Notes: generated by a model from the letters alone, not told the origin. A stretch of DNA of 64,000 nt from Photobacterium obscurum (GCF_026191635.1 NZ_JAKRRW010000002.1:372001-436000); one strand, 5' to 3'. Shown: positions 18,021 to 27,620, counted from the first letter of the stretch. Made by a program: numbers and translations.

Positions 18021-19025
18021 CTAGATGGCATGAAGCTTATCGACGATGCAAGAGATACCGAAGCGAACCGGATCAGTGACTGGCAGGTTATATTCCTGCT
18101 CCCACTGCCGACACAAAGTGAAGGCTTGTTCTTCATCTATTGCTGATGTATTGAGGCAGATACCTACGAATTCAGCACTGGAATTAGTGAGTTTGGCTGC
18201 TGTGTAGTTGGCATCGAGCGTCGCTTGAATCGCTGGAACTGGCATATGGGGCAAGTGACGGGTATGAGTGCGACCTATTTCATGACATAGAACAAGCGCA
18301 TCAGGTTGGGAGCCATGCAATAGCCCAAGGCTGACACCTGCAAAAGAGGGGTTTAGCAGCGATCCCTGACCTTCGATAACATCCCAGTCATGATCTGTGA
18401 ATGCTGCGCTTATTTGTTCTGCTGCACCTGAAATGAAATCGGCGACCACGGCATCGACAGAAATACCTGTCCCGGAAATTAGAATTCCAGTCTGTCCGGT
18501 TGCGCGGAAATGAGTGTTCAGGCCTTGACGGCTCATCTCTTTTTCTAGTGCCAGAGAGGCATACATTTTTCCCACTGAGCAGTCTGTCCCAACGGTAAGT
18601 AGTCGTTTCCCAGGGCGAGGCTTACCGTTTCCAATTCGAAGGGGGTGATCATAATGGCGTACATCAAACAACTTACATTGATGTATGCTTGCGGCTGTAA
18701 CGAGTGAGGGGAACCCTGTTAGGCGTTGGTGCATGCCAGAGGCTATATTAAATCCTCGCTCAAGTGCTTCTTGTAACGTCTGTAACCAAGTTTGCGGGAT
18801 ATATCCGCCGGCATTTGCCGTTCCAATAACTAGCGTTTTGGCACCGCGCAGTTTGGCTTCTTGCAGGGAGAGGTCGGCAATGCCTAGTGAGACAGTTTCT
18901 GCGTTAAGCCGTAGCTGACCTGTACAGAGTTCAGGCCGCCAATGTAAGACCCCTTTCGCTGTTTTTGCCGAAAGGGGATCTGTAACATCACCAAGAAAAA
19001 GTAAATAGGGCTGAGGGATTTGCAT
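18021..19025 (-). CDS. dgcN: N-acetyltransferase DgcN (DUF1611 family)
   Basis: 334 residues, a full-length DUF1611/P-loop protein. The N-terminal Rossmann-like domain is followed by a P-loop GTDCSVGKM at ~146-154 and the conserved EGQGSLLNPSFAGVSLGLLHG segment. The family was described in marine bacteria as DgcN, acetylating D-glutamate as the first step of D-glutamate use. The ATG has AAGGATG upstream. It is the first large gene of a unit that continues into dgcA and is preceded by a 37-residue membrane peptide gene. I see no neighbouring regulator. Confidence 0.85.
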   Translation of the reverse strand: MQIPQPYLLFLGDVTDPLSAKTAKGVLHWRPELCTGQLRLNAETVSLGIADLSLQEAKLRGAKTLVIGTANAGGYIPQTWLQTLQEALERGFNIASGMHQRLTGFPSLVTAASIHQCKLFDVRHYDHPLRIGNGKPRPGKRLLTVGTDCSVGKMYASLALEKEMSRQGLNTHFRATGQTGILISGTGISVDAVVADFISGAAEQISAAFTDHDWDVIEGQGSLLNPSFAGVSLGLLHGSQPDALVLCHEIGRTHTRHLPHMPVPAIQATLDANYTAAKLTNSSAEFVGICLNTSAIDEEQAFTLCRQWEQEYNLPVTDPVRFGISCIVDKLHAI

Positions 19026-19080
19026 AAATCATCCTTGTGCAAATTGAGTTGACACTATCTTGATGACAGCGACTTGCTGG

Positions 19081-19194
19081 CTACTTGTTTTTTTGCTCAC
19101 TTGGTTTCTTGGGTTTTCTGGGCTGGAGCATTTTCCTAAGGAGTAGAAAGTAGGCAATCATTGATAAAATAGGGAAAAAGTATTCTGACATCAT
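19081..19194 (-). CDS. 37-residue membrane peptide upstream of dgcN
   Basis: A tandem ATG ATG start lies 5 nt after TTGAGG. It opens a frame of one hydrophobic helix (YFFPILSMIAYFLLL) followed by a very basic tail (RKMLQPRKPKKPSEQKNK). The stop is 55 bases before dgcN on the same strand. The composition (one membrane segment, positive-inside tail) and ribosome site support translation. It may be the first cistron of the dgcN-dgcA unit. No family is recognised; a role in D-glutamate uptake or in translation coupling is only a guess. Confidence 0.55.
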   Translation of the reverse strand: MMSEYFFPILSMIAYFLLLRKMLQPRKPKKPSEQKNK

Positions 19195-19639
19195 CGAGTC
19201 CTCAATTAGACCTTAGTACAGTGTTTGTTGAACAGGTGCCGCTAACTTAAAGTACCTTCCGAATAGTTATCATTCGGTATATTCGATTTAGTTGTATTCA
19301 TATTAATAGTATAGAGGTAGCTAATGCAGCCTTGCTGCATGACTGGCAATAATTTGTGATGATAGCTGGAATCAGGCTGATGAATGGTTTGGCTGTTTAC
19401 CCAGTAACTGAGTATATGGTTCAAAGTAGGGCGTATGTGCCTTATGTCGATAATAAATGAGTAAAGATTAACAATATTTAATCTAGCCAAAAGGTCAGCT
19501 TAAAGATGGATTCGTTACTATATCTTCATGATTTGGCAAGTTATTAAGACCAAATTTATATCGGTTAATACCACCTTGGGGGAAGGCTTAAACATTTAGT
19601 TGTAAGTGTAGGTGGTGGAACTCAATCATGGAGAGAAAA
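19195..19639. other. Divergent intergenic region between the dgc unit and a PTS pseudogene
   Basis: About 445 bases. Two short hairpins are visible: CCGAAT-N7-ATTCGG (19259-19277) and ATGCAGC-ctt-GCTGCAT (19324-19340). An 82-codon minus frame here has poor composition and no ribosome site. Promoters for both sides must lie here but none is clear. Confidence 0.45.
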
Positions 19640-20092
19640 ATGAATATTCTTGGTTACTTTCAGAAGCTAGGTAAGGCGTTAATGCTGCCTATCGCGGTAC
19701 TGCCCGTCGCAGGTATCTTGATGCGATTCGGCCAACCAGACTTGTTAGATATCGCTTTCATAGGAAAAGGGGGCGAATCCATTTTTAACAACCTGCCTTT
19801 GCTCTTTGCTATGGGTGTAGCGGCTGGTTTATCGAAGGATAACTCGGCAGCGGCAGCAATATCTGCAGCTGTGGGCTTTTTTATAATGAATAGTGCGATG
19901 GCAACACTAAACCCGGATGTAGACCCTATGGGACTGGTATTTGGCGGAGTTTATTTCATTCTTTTTGTCGCGGCAATTCGTGTCTTTAAGTTAAAGACCC
20001 CAGGACTCGAAGATAACGCCGAGATGGCTAAATTAGCTGTGAAGGCTACTGGGTTGGTGCAAGCCTATAATATTAGGAATCTAATGCTTTAG
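19640..20092 (+). pseudogene. PTS N-acetylglucosamine-type EIIC (nagE-like), internally deleted and truncated
   Basis: The first ~95 residues (MNILGYFQKLGKALMLPIAV, PVAGILMRFGQPDLL, NNLPLLFAMGVAAGLSKD) match the start of NagE/PtsG EIIC. The reading frame then jumps, near 19920-19930, straight into the EIIC C-terminal segment GGVYFILFVAAIRVFKLKTPG. About 250 central residues are gone, including the sugar-binding region. The EIIB domain is lost after AYNIRNL, where one missing base would restore the usual NLDA. GGAGA precedes the ATG at 19640; a second ATG at 19628 is in frame. The product cannot transport sugar. Confidence 0.85.
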
Positions 20093-20242
20093 ATAAAATG
20101 TAAACAATTGGCTGATGATACATTTTTTATATTATCACAACGGTAAATGATGTATTTGTTAATTAACCTGCCACATGACAGGTTAACTAACATTATATCG
20201 GTGAATGATTTTCTGTTAATGATATAAAGTATCAGACAAGAG

Positions 20243-20791
20243 CTACTTCAATGGTTTATCAGAAATGGGAACCATAATGTGGCGATATGGGGTGTCTTTC
20301 CACATGATATAGGGACCTCCGGAACTTGGGTCATCACTGAGTCCCTTGAGCAGCTCTTCCGGTACAATGATCATTAGATGGGCGCCCATCTCGACATAGT
20401 CATCAGCTTTTTTTGCGTCTGGGTGGTAAGGATCAGAGTTACTTACACCTGCGCCAAGGTCACCTTGAAGCATATATGAAATCCCGATACGATCTGCCTT
20501 AAAGTCTTTTTTGTTAACCAATGCATCTAGCATTTCCATCCATACCGGGTCATTACACATCGGCATACCGTCATCAGGGAAGGTATTGGGGAGACAGATC
20601 CAGTTGTTGGATCCTTTAATCACTTCTTTACCATTGACAATGACCGTTGCATTGTCACTAATTTCAGCCGGAGCCGCTGACTTTGCTCTGGCAATAAGTG
20701 CGTCAACATCATCACCAGCTATACTGCCCGCTATGCTTGAGCAGTAGGCGATTACAGCAATACAAATTCTGGAAATTATTTGTTTAAACAT
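20243..20791 (-). CDS. Exported protein of unknown function
   Basis: 182 residues from the ATG at 20791, which follows GGAGATAAGAAG; the open frame extends 29 codons further without a better start. A signal peptide ends near IAG-DD. The mature protein has the conserved-looking stretches NWICLPNTFPDDGMPMCNDPVWMEMLDAL and YMLQGDLGAGVSNSDP, then a C-terminal MVPIS. Two Cys could form a disulfide in the periplasm. I know the type only as conserved hypothetical. Nothing adjacent suggests a role. Confidence 0.7.
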   Translation of the reverse strand: MFKQIISRICIAVIAYCSSIAGSIAGDDVDALIARAKSAAPAEISDNATVIVNGKEVIKGSNNWICLPNTFPDDGMPMCNDPVWMEMLDALVNKKDFKADRIGISYMLQGDLGAGVSNSDPYHPDAKKADDYVEMGAHLMIIVPEELLKGLSDDPSSGGPYIMWKDTPYRHIMVPISDKPLK

Positions 20792-20954
20792 CTTCTTATC
20801 TCCATAACTGCTTCGGTATGGCACAAATATTGGCCAAGTCGGTAAAAAGCCACATAAAGTATAGGTGCGATTAATCACCGTTGAGTGCCTTTTAGGGCGG
20901 CAGCAGGGCTGTATAGGATTATGGTTTGGTTATTGGGGGCGAATGTGAGATGTA

Positions 20955-20983
20955 AAAATGCCGACAAAAGTGTCGGCATTTAA
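20955..20983. terminator. Hairpin terminator
   Basis: AAATGCCGACA-aaag-TGTCGGCATTT stem between the 20243-20791 gene's upstream region and the end of the DUF3581 gene. On the minus strand it ends in TTTTTACA, so it terminates the DUF3581 gene. Confidence 0.82.
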
Positions 20984-21010
20984 GAAAGCGGTAAGATTTT
21001 GTATTTGCGA

Positions 21011-21730
21011 TTAAGCGGCTAGTAAGGCGCTAAAATCGACTTTGCGTTGATTAAAACGATTAACTAGATCGTCGATATCATCTTGGCAATAAGGTTTTAG
21101 GCCGCTCATTACCATACGCTTACGACCCGTGCCCACAACCTCGCCATTTTCTTTAAAGCAGAATTTCAGGGTTACACTACCGCGCTTACCATCGACATCA
21201 ATCTCAGAACCTGTTAGCTCAACGGTCGGTGCTTTGATATCAAGGCGTGAAAAGTCAAGTTCCATGCTTTCATAGATAACCAATGGGCGTGCTGGGTTGA
21301 TCATGATCTGCTTGGATTCCATCAGCGGAACCATGATGTGAGGGAAATTCATCCCCGAAAACTGAACATAGCTTTTAGTAACTTGCTCGATCAGCTCTTG
21401 GTTCATGGTGGTGTCGCCATCGCGAATAATATGCAGGTACTCTTTTCCTTTGTTATCAACCATAGAAAGATCAGCGTCTGATTTTTGGTCGACACTAAGC
21501 GCGACGCTGTCGTTGATCATACCAGCGAATTCGAAACGCATTTTCTGGCTCAAGCCTACTTTGGAAAGAATAACAGAGAAAAGCAGGTCACCAGGAACAC
21601 AGAAGCGTTTGTTATCTTCATCATGGATAGGGTTGAAGTCACCAGCAATTTTTTTAGCAAAGTGGCTAGCTTGTTCACGTGTGAATGAAAATTCGCCGTT
21701 CTGTTCAGAGTAATACGATTCTAAAAACAT
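21011..21730 (-). CDS. DUF3581 family protein
   Basis: 239 residues. The N-terminal FTREQASHFAKKIAGDFNPIHDEDNKRFCVPGDLLF resembles MaoC/hot-dog dehydratase starts, where D-x-NPIH-D marks the active helix. The rest is a second hot-dog-like half. This matches DUF3581 of Vibrionaceae and relatives. The fold suggests acyl-thioester handling, but the reaction is unknown. Monocistronic, with its own terminator. Confidence 0.85.
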   Translation of the reverse strand: MFLESYYSEQNGEFSFTREQASHFAKKIAGDFNPIHDEDNKRFCVPGDLLFSVILSKVGLSQKMRFEFAGMINDSVALSVDQKSDADLSMVDNKGKEYLHIIRDGDTTMNQELIEQVTKSYVQFSGMNFPHIMVPLMESKQIMINPARPLVIYESMELDFSRLDIKAPTVELTGSEIDVDGKRGSVTLKFCFKENGEVVGTGRKRMVMSGLKPYCQDDIDDLVNRFNQRKVDFSALLAA

Positions 21731-21962
21731 GCCTAACTTATGAATACCTTAGTTAATCAAACTGTCAGCTATTCTACATGAGAAGATCATATTAGATGGT
21801 CTAGCCAGTGAATGTCCGTTAAAGCTTGACTGTTGTTGAAAATGTATATAGGCGCATATGCCTGATAATTAATACACTGCGTGTGTTTGTCGTTCACTAT
21901 TAAAATTATAGTCAGAATAAGTGGATAATAATATCGCTTTAGAAATTCATAGAATCAATGTT

Positions 21963-22409
21963 CTACAATTTGTGTCCTTGATAGATCATCGAAAAGTTGC
22001 GGTCCTTGAACACAGATACGAGCTCGGTCGGAAAAAAAAGGATACTGTCTAATAAGTCAGTGTGTACCCATTCATAACCGATTTGATCAGGGTCGAGCTT
22101 GCAGGCTTCACTGACAAAGGTAGGAGACTTACCCTCGACAAAGATTTCTAGCTGGTGGAAGTGATCGGGTAGGTAAGGAGTAGGGTGGCGATCGGAAATC
22201 AAATCTCGGATACATAACACGTCGCCCATTATCGCCTGTAACCCGAGCTCTTCCATCAACTCACGGTGAAAAGCATCCTCCAAAGTTTCACCATGCTCAA
22301 CGCCTCCACCCGGTGTTATATACCAAAATCCGCGGTCATCGCAGTGTTTGCAAAGCAGAATATGATCCTGATGATAAAACACGGCTCGTACCGATAAACG
22401 AGGTCCCAT
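21963..22409 (-). CDS. Nudix hydrolase
   Basis: 148 residues with a complete Nudix box G-x5-E-x7-REUxEEU (GGVEHGETLEDAFHRELMEELGL, residues ~36-57). Nudix enzymes hydrolyse nucleoside diphosphates linked to another moiety, using Mg2+ bound by the REUxEE helix. The N-terminal SVRAVFYHQDHILLCKHCDDRGFW is typical of ADP-ribose or dNTP-type members. The substrate is not predictable. Single gene. Confidence 0.9.
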   Translation of the reverse strand: MGPRLSVRAVFYHQDHILLCKHCDDRGFWYITPGGGVEHGETLEDAFHRELMEELGLQAIMGDVLCIRDLISDRHPTPYLPDHFHQLEIFVEGKSPTFVSEACKLDPDQIGYEWVHTDLLDSILFFPTELVSVFKDRNFSMIYQGHKL

Positions 22410-22768
22410 GTTGCCTCCGTTTTAGTGGCTTTGTTATTGATTTCGCAAATGAATTCTAAAAACCATGAATTTTATGATGCAACAGACGGCATAATTATGT
22501 ACTATGCACCGCGAAAAACATGACGAATCAAAATAATTATTTGTTTTGTCTTATAAAAATAGAATTATTTGGCTAGGGTTGCTTTATCTGAGCATATAAA
22601 AATAAGTACAAATATTGTACGGATTATCATCTTCTAACGTGTAGAAGCTCAGGAAACATAAAGTAGCACGGAAGCTGCAACAAAAAAAAGCACTCAGTAA
22701 ACGGTGGCGGACACCGTTTTCTGAGTGCTAATTAATTGCAGCAAAATATTATTACTTAGAGGTCAGGG
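22410..22768. other. Intergenic region holding the moeA terminator
   Basis: AT-rich, without a coding frame worth reporting. The right third is occupied by the long terminator hairpin at 22689-22729. The left part should carry the Nudix gene promoter; no clear element was identified. Confidence 0.5.
22689..22729 (-). terminator. Strong terminator of the tup-mob-moe operon
   Basis: 18-bp stem with one mismatch (AGCACTCAGTAAACGGTG / CACCGTTTTCTGAGTGCT) and a 5-nt loop. On the minus strand it is followed by eight T. It lies ~40 bases after the mobB-moeA stop. Confidence 0.93.
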
Positions 22769-24547
22769 CTAGATACGGCCCTGAAGAGGGATCACTCTTA
22801 CTGTCTCACCAATTTCAACATTTGGCTGTTCCGGAACAATTTCAATCAAACAGTTGGCTTCGCTCATTGAGCGAAGGATCCCTGAACCTTGCTTGCCCGT
22901 TGTCTTAACGGATAACCGACCGTTTGCATCTAGGCTGTAGGTCCCTCGGCTGTATTCCGTTCTGCCGGGGCGAGAGCGCAATTTCTCTGTTGCAACAGCG
23001 TTGAATACCTGAGGCTGCCAGTTATCAATCCCCTGTAGTTTTCGAATTGCGGGCTCAACAAACTGCAAGAAAGTCACCATAACCGCAACGGGATTACCCG
23101 GCAGGCCAAAAAATGGTGTCTGCTGAATTTGACCAAAGGCGAGTGGGCGCCCGGGGCGCATATTTATACGCCAGAAGTTAATTTCACCCAGCTTGTCTAA
23201 TATGGTTTTGATGTAGTCGGCATCACCCACAGAAACTCCCCCAGACGAGAGGATCATATCAGCTTGGTTGCTGGCTTGTTGTAGTGTTGCATCCAATGCA
23301 GCTTCGCTATCTTCAATAATACCGAGGTCAATGACTTCACAACCGATTTGAGTCAGCATTGAGTAGAGGGTATAGCGGTTTGAATCGTAGATACAGTTTG
23401 CCTTCTGATCTTCGCCCGGATGCTGGACTTCATCACCAGTTGAAAAAATCGCAACTTTTACTGGCCGATTAATTTCAATCGTATCTAACCCCAGCGAAGC
23501 AACCATCCCGAGTTCCGGTGCTGTGATTTGCGAGCCTGATGCAACAGCAGTCTGACCAATAGCTAGATCTTCACCGGCTTGACGTACATTCTGGCCTGGA
23601 AGAATAGCCCCTTTGCTGGTGTCAAACATCACAGTGTCACCAGTCTGATTTGCTTGTTCACGCATGATCACAGTATCGGCATGGGCTGGAACTGGCGCGC
23701 CGGTCATGATGTGAACGGCTTGGCCTTTTTCTAGAGGGTGATCATAGCTATGGCCTGCCATTACCTGTGCGACAACGCGGTAGTTATCGCGGTCAAGGTC
23801 ATCACCTCGGATCGCGTAGCCATCCATAGCTGAGTTGGTATGTTGAGGGACATTAACTGGCGACAAGATGTCTTTTGCGACAATTTGTCCCAAAGCTTGC
23901 TTTAGTGGAACCTCAAGCCTTTGGCTCGTTGGGACGATTTGTTCCAGAATGCGTGAACGGCCTTCATCAACAGAGAGCATACCCGAAGGGTTAAGATCGC
24001 TACAGCTCAGACTTTCAGGTTTGCTCGCGTGTTGTTGCTTGGCGAATTTGGCAACAAAATCTGTCAGCTGATCTAAGTTGTTGATGTCTAGCTTAGGTAA
24101 ATCGGTATCGGCCTTAACGTTTGCCGCTACGGCAATAATGTTGTGATCGTCTGGATGGAGCCACGGCTTGCCAATTTCTTCACGGTGAAGTTCGATTTTC
24201 GGGAAGTTCAGTTTCTTGAACCCTTCAACTAAGATGAGATCCAGTTGGGTTTGATCTAGCTGGGCGATAAGCTGAGGCAGGGTTGCTTCCTCATCCGGTG
24301 TTTCGGTTACCAATGCTCGTCGGTAGCGTGAAGAGATCAGCATCTGACCAGCACCTGCTTTGCGCAAGCGGTAGCTGTCTTTACCTTCTTTATCAATATC
24401 GAAATTGTGATGGGCGTGCTTGATGACGGCAACACGAATACCTCGCTCGACGAGCTTAGGCAGCATTGCTTCTAACAATGTCGTTTTACCGGTGCCGCTC
24501 CAGGCAGCAAAGCCTAATAGGGGCAGGGATGCATTTATCTGACTCAT
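22769..24547 (-). CDS. MobB-MoeA fusion: MGD biosynthesis adaptor and molybdopterin molybdotransferase
   Basis: 592 residues joining two Moco enzymes. Residues 1-~165 are MobB, with a P-loop GTGKTT (18-23), [12 protein letters not shown] and a [11 protein letters not shown] motif. Residues ~190-592 are MoeA, with [48 protein letters not shown] and [13 protein letters not shown]. MoeA inserts the metal into adenylylated molybdopterin; MobB is a GTP-binding adaptor acting with MobA. The start overlaps the mobA stop as ATGA. The gene lies in a tungstate uptake operon, so the inserted metal may be tungsten. Confidence 0.94.
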   Translation of the reverse strand: MSQINASLPLLGFAAWSGTGKTTLLEAMLPKLVERGIRVAVIKHAHHNFDIDKEGKDSYRLRKAGAGQMLISSRYRRALVTETPDEEATLPQLIAQLDQTQLDLILVEGFKKLNFPKIELHREEIGKPWLHPDDHNIIAVAANVKADTDLPKLDINNLDQLTDFVAKFAKQQHASKPESLSCSDLNPSGMLSVDEGRSRILEQIVPTSQRLEVPLKQALGQIVAKDILSPVNVPQHTNSAMDGYAIRGDDLDRDNYRVVAQVMAGHSYDHPLEKGQAVHIMTGAPVPAHADTVIMREQANQTGDTVMFDTSKGAILPGQNVRQAGEDLAIGQTAVASGSQITAPELGMVASLGLDTIEINRPVKVAIFSTGDEVQHPGEDQKANCIYDSNRYTLYSMLTQIGCEVIDLGIIEDSEAALDATLQQASNQADMILSSGGVSVGDADYIKTILDKLGEINFWRINMRPGRPLAFGQIQQTPFFGLPGNPVAVMVTFLQFVEPAIRKLQGIDNWQPQVFNAVATEKLRSRPGRTEYSRGTYSLDANGRLSVKTTGKQGSGILRSMSEANCLIEIVPEQPNVEIGETVRVIPLQGRI

Positions 24548-25134
24548 AGTTCCTGTCCAAATTGTTGTAGTTCTTCTGGGGTATTCAGGTTGACGAAGGC
24601 ACCTGGCTGATCACTAAAATCAACGGTGATCATGTTGCATTGTTTATATAGCAAAATGATTTTGCGGTCGCCGTTCTCAAGGAAACGTTCCAGTTTCGGG
24701 AGAATACGGCGGTTTAACAGAGTGACAACCGGCTGAATATGCTCACCGTCATGCGCAACGGCAATATCCGTATCTTCCTGGCAGGCTGCTGTCATCCGAG
24801 CAACAAGATCGACAGGCAACTTCGGGCAGTCACAAGGTACAAAGCCAATCCACTCATCATTGAGATGGTGGAGGGCAGCATGCATACCACCTAATGGGCC
24901 CGGGTAGTTTTTGATGTGGTCACCAAATACGGTGCCATAGGCTTTATAGCGTTCTTGGTTACGGTTGGCATTGATGGTTATCGCAAATGTTTGCGGTTTT
25001 AGCACATCCATGACGTGTTCAATCATCGCCCGGCCGGCGAGTTCAACCAGACCTTTGTCGTTACCCCCCATTCGGCTGGCTTGTCCACCAGCCAGGATCA
25101 CCCAGCTTGTATTTTCAGGCATAGGCATACTCAT
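24544..25134 (-). CDS. mobA: Molybdenum cofactor guanylyltransferase MobA
   Basis: 196 residues from the ATG at 25134; a second ATG at 25128 is equally possible, and the open frame extends upstream without a better start. The nucleotidyltransferase signature [19 protein letters not shown] is at ~13-31, with [11 protein letters not shown] and VPCDCPKLP further on. MobA transfers GMP from GTP to the metal-pterin, giving the guanine dinucleotide form used by formate dehydrogenases. It overlaps the tupC end by 20 bases and the mobB-moeA start by 4, so it is translationally coupled on both sides. Confidence 0.94.
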   Translation of the reverse strand: MSMPMPENTSWVILAGGQASRMGGNDKGLVELAGRAMIEHVMDVLKPQTFAITINANRNQERYKAYGTVFGDHIKNYPGPLGGMHAALHHLNDEWIGFVPCDCPKLPVDLVARMTAACQEDTDIAVAHDGEHIQPVVTLLNRRILPKLERFLENGDRKIILLYKQCNMITVDFSDQPGAFVNLNTPEELQQFGQEL

Positions 25135-25825
25135 TCTTGTTTTTGTCCTCATTGACGAGCTGCAGATCTGCCCGTTCAACTAATTGTGTATCGGTGATGG
25201 TCCACTGACGGCGGCATAAGGCTGTTAAGGCATTTTTCTGGTGACTTGTGATCACGAGGCTAGTGCCGCGTTCCAGCAAATCCTTAGCTAAAATCACCTG
25301 GCGCTCAATAGACTCTTGGTCGAGGCTGGCACTGGATTCATCCATTAACAAAACACCGGGTTTTAATACCCATGCCCGCGCCATTGCAACCCGCTGGCGT
25401 TCGCCGCCAGATAGAACAGAAATGTGCTCGTCAGCTAAAGTCTCTAACCCTACCATACGTAAGGCATTGATGGCTTCTGTTCGACGCGTTTGTCGGTTTT
25501 TAATGGTGAATTTCAAGCCATAACACACATTATCTAGCACCGTTCCGTCGAACATGTAAGGAGTTTGGTGCATATAAATAACACCGCCTTGGGTTTGGCC
25601 GCGAAAGAGTCTTGATAGCCAAGATTGTTGCTGCAGATTGACTTGCCCCGTGGTTGGCTTTTGCAAACCCGACAGGACTTTTAATAGCGTAGTTTTTCCT
25701 ACCCCATTATCTCCACTGAGATAAATGGCATCTTTGGGGCCAAGACTAAGCTGAGGAATATGAAATAGTAGTCGATCTTTAAAGCGGATCGAAAGGTCAT
25801 GAGCCTGAATTGATATTTGTGACAT
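25115..25825 (-). CDS. tupC: Tungstate ABC transporter ATP-binding protein TupC
   Basis: 236 residues from the ATG at 25825, with AGGTG directly upstream. It shows Walker [10 protein letters not shown] (~38-46), the ABC signature [14 protein letters not shown] and Walker [13 protein letters not shown]. It is short, without the C-terminal MOP domain of ModC, which fits a Tup-type importer. It energises uptake of tungstate delivered by TupA through TupB. It lies 15 bases after tupB. Confidence 0.88.
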   Translation of the reverse strand: MSQISIQAHDLSIRFKDRLLFHIPQLSLGPKDAIYLSGDNGVGKTTLLKVLSGLQKPTTGQVNLQQQSWLSRLFRGQTQGGVIYMHQTPYMFDGTVLDNVCYGLKFTIKNRQTRRTEAINALRMVGLETLADEHISVLSGGERQRVAMARAWVLKPGVLLMDESSASLDQESIERQVILAKDLLERGTSLVITSHQKNALTALCRRQWTITDTQLVERADLQLVNEDKNKNEYAYA

Positions 25826-25840
25826 CACCTGTTCCCCAGC

Positions 25841-26542
25841 TTAATTGGTTCGCAAGTGGGCTTTGCCACGAGCAACAGATAAAAAGAAGTTTAGACCCAG
25901 CGCCAGGATCAATAGCACCATACCTAAAGCAACTCCCTGAGCAAAGGCACCTTTAGAGCTTTCCAGGGCAATTGCCGTCGGTATGTTGCGAGTTGAATTC
26001 AAAATATTGCCGCCAACCATCATAGAACAACCCACTTCGGTGATAATTCGGCTAAATGCGGCGATAACAGCGGCAAACAGCGGGAACCGACTCTCCCACA
26101 TCAGGCTGATAAACGCTCGCGGCAGGCTAGCACCCAAGGTTAGCGAGGTTTCCCATGCTCGGCGGTCACTGTTTTGGAAAGCTGCATGCATCATAGAGAC
26201 AAGGATCGGCAGGCAGATGAGGATTTGGCCGATGACCATCGCCCGCTGGGTAAACAGCATTTTCCAGTCGCCGAGGGGGCCTGCCCGGGAGAGTAACATA
26301 TAGAGCAGTAAGCCAATAACCACTGTGGGTATTGACTGGAATGTATTAAACAGAGAGAGGAGCAGCCATCGCCCGGGGAATTTGCCATAGGCGAGGAAAA
26401 AACCGATCAACAAAGCTGGCAACAGTACAATACTGATAGCCAGCAATGAGACGGTGAACGAAACAGCAACAATCCCCCATAAATTGGAGTCGCCGCTCAG
26501 CAAAAGCTGAACGGCTTGTTGTGTGGTTTGCCAAATATCCAT
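25841..26542 (-). CDS. tupB: Tungstate ABC transporter permease TupB
   Basis: 233 residues with five to six membrane segments. The EAA-type cytoplasmic loop reads WETSLTLGASLPRAFISLMW. The TupB hallmark region AFSRIITEVGCSMMVGGNILNSTRNIPTAIALE is present near residue 165-200. It forms the inner-membrane channel. Its ATG directly abuts the tupA stop (TAAATG), showing tight coupling. Confidence 0.9.
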   Translation of the reverse strand: MDIWQTTQQAVQLLLSGDSNLWGIVAVSFTVSLLAISIVLLPALLIGFFLAYGKFPGRWLLLSLFNTFQSIPTVVIGLLLYMLLSRAGPLGDWKMLFTQRAMVIGQILICLPILVSMMHAAFQNSDRRAWETSLTLGASLPRAFISLMWESRFPLFAAVIAAFSRIITEVGCSMMVGGNILNSTRNIPTAIALESSKGAFAQGVALGMVLLILALGLNFFLSVARGKAHLRTN

Positions 26543-27355
26543 TTATTGAGTGATAGCATCCGCGACAAAAAGCTGTTCGCCGTGTCGCTGGTAGTTATTG
26601 ATCATTGCTTGTGCCTTCGGATTCACTAGCCAGTCGCTGAATGACTTCGCGCCTTGGTAGTTGATATCAGGGTAGCGGCTAGGGTTAACCAAAATAACCT
26701 GGTATGGGTTGAATAGGCGTTTGTCACCCTGAACCATAATTTTCAGGTCTAGCTTGTTCTGGTAGGCAAGCCAAGTACCACGGTCAGTCATGGTATAAGC
26801 CTGAAGCTCAGAAGCCATGTTTAGTGTTGGGCCCATACCTTGGCCAACGGCTTTATAACCACCAAAGTTTGGTTCGATGCTTGTTTGAGCCCAAAGGTTT
26901 AGCTCTTTCTTATGGGTGCCGGAGTCATCGCCGCGAGAAACAAAGGTCGCATTATATGAGGCTATGTCAGTCAATGCTTTTGCAACATCCTTTTTGCCAG
27001 AGATTTTGGCAGGATCAGATTCAGGGCCTACAACCACAAAGTCATTGTGCATCAGCTTACGTGGTAGTACCCCATAGCCTTTTTCTACGAAGTTGGCTTC
27101 AGCTTTGGGAGCGTGCGTCATCACCAGGTCAACATCACCATTTTGTCCCATACGTAGTGATTTACCGGTACCAGCAGCCAGTACCTCGACACTGTAACCG
27201 GTGTCTTTTTTGAATTCTGGCAGAAGGTAGTCCAGCAAGCCTGAATGGTAGGTACTGGTCGTTGTCGCAAGGCGGATTGTCATATCTTCCGCAGCGTGAA
27301 TAGCGCTGGCAGAGGCGAGGGAAAGAATAACAAGTGTCGCTTTTAATAATTTCAT
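26543..27355 (-). CDS. tupA: Tungstate-binding periplasmic protein TupA
   Basis: 270 residues from the ATG at 27355, which has AGGAAG five bases upstream; the frame is open 79 codons further, but that stretch contains the promoter. The signal peptide is cleaved near IHA-AE. The mature N-terminus has the oxyanion motif ATTTSTYHSGLLDYLLPEF, then AAGTGKSLRMGQNGDVDLVMTHAPKAE, as in TupA/WtpA-like proteins rather than ModA. It binds tungstate, perhaps also molybdate, in the periplasm. Transcription is probably sigma-54-dependent. Confidence 0.9.
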   Translation of the reverse strand: MKLLKATLVILSLASASAIHAAEDMTIRLATTTSTYHSGLLDYLLPEFKKDTGYSVEVLAAGTGKSLRMGQNGDVDLVMTHAPKAEANFVEKGYGVLPRKLMHNDFVVVGPESDPAKISGKKDVAKALTDIASYNATFVSRGDDSGTHKKELNLWAQTSIEPNFGGYKAVGQGMGPTLNMASELQAYTMTDRGTWLAYQNKLDLKIMVQGDKRLFNPYQVILVNPSRYPDINYQGAKSFSDWLVNPKAQAMINNYQRHGEQLFVADAITQ

Positions 27356-27431
27356 AGGTCTTCCTGACGTAATGTCATTAGAGTTGATACGCAAATAAAG
27401 CTGCCGAAGGCAAACTATTCTGCAGGACTTA

Positions 27432-27447
27432 AGCAAATCAGGTGCCA
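27432..27447 (-). promoter_or_regulatory. Sigma-54 (-24/-12) promoter of the tup operon
   Basis: On the minus strand, TGGCACCTGATTTGCT. It matches the consensus TGGCAC-N5-TTGCW at every informative base, with GG-N10-GC spacing. The predicted start is near 27420, giving a ~65-base leader to tupA. Confidence 0.85.
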
Positions 27448-27574
27448 AGTTGTCAGAGATTGTGAGGTTAACGTAAAAAAGGGCTGCAACTAAATGATTA
27501 AAAACAATTTTCGTGATCGTAAAAGCAAATAAATTCAAATTTATCTTAAACAATTTTGACATCAACAATAAGGG

Positions 27575-27591
27575 TGGGACAAAATGTCGCA
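27575..27591. promoter_or_regulatory. Dyad operator, probable enhancer site for the NtrC-type regulator
   Basis: TGGGACAAAATGTCGCA, an inverted repeat TGSGACA-N3-TGTCSCA. It lies ~130 bp upstream of the tup -24/-12 element and 30 bp before the regulator gene. A 16/17 identical copy lies at 50167-50183, before the formate dehydrogenase operon. It may serve both enhancer binding for tup and autoregulation. Confidence 0.75.
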
Positions 27592-27620
27592 TTAACTAAC
27601 CTTAGTCAAATTATCTATTT

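Noticed and set aside
19242-19490. 82-codon minus frame in the dgc/PTS intergenic region
   Set aside because: No ribosome site, rich in rare residue patterns, no recognisable feature.
24544-27355. Molybdate (modABC) rather than tungstate transporter
   Set aside because: The ATPase lacks the C-terminal MOP domain of ModC, and the binding protein has the TTTST-x2-SGLL motif of Tup proteins. Molybdate transport cannot be fully excluded.
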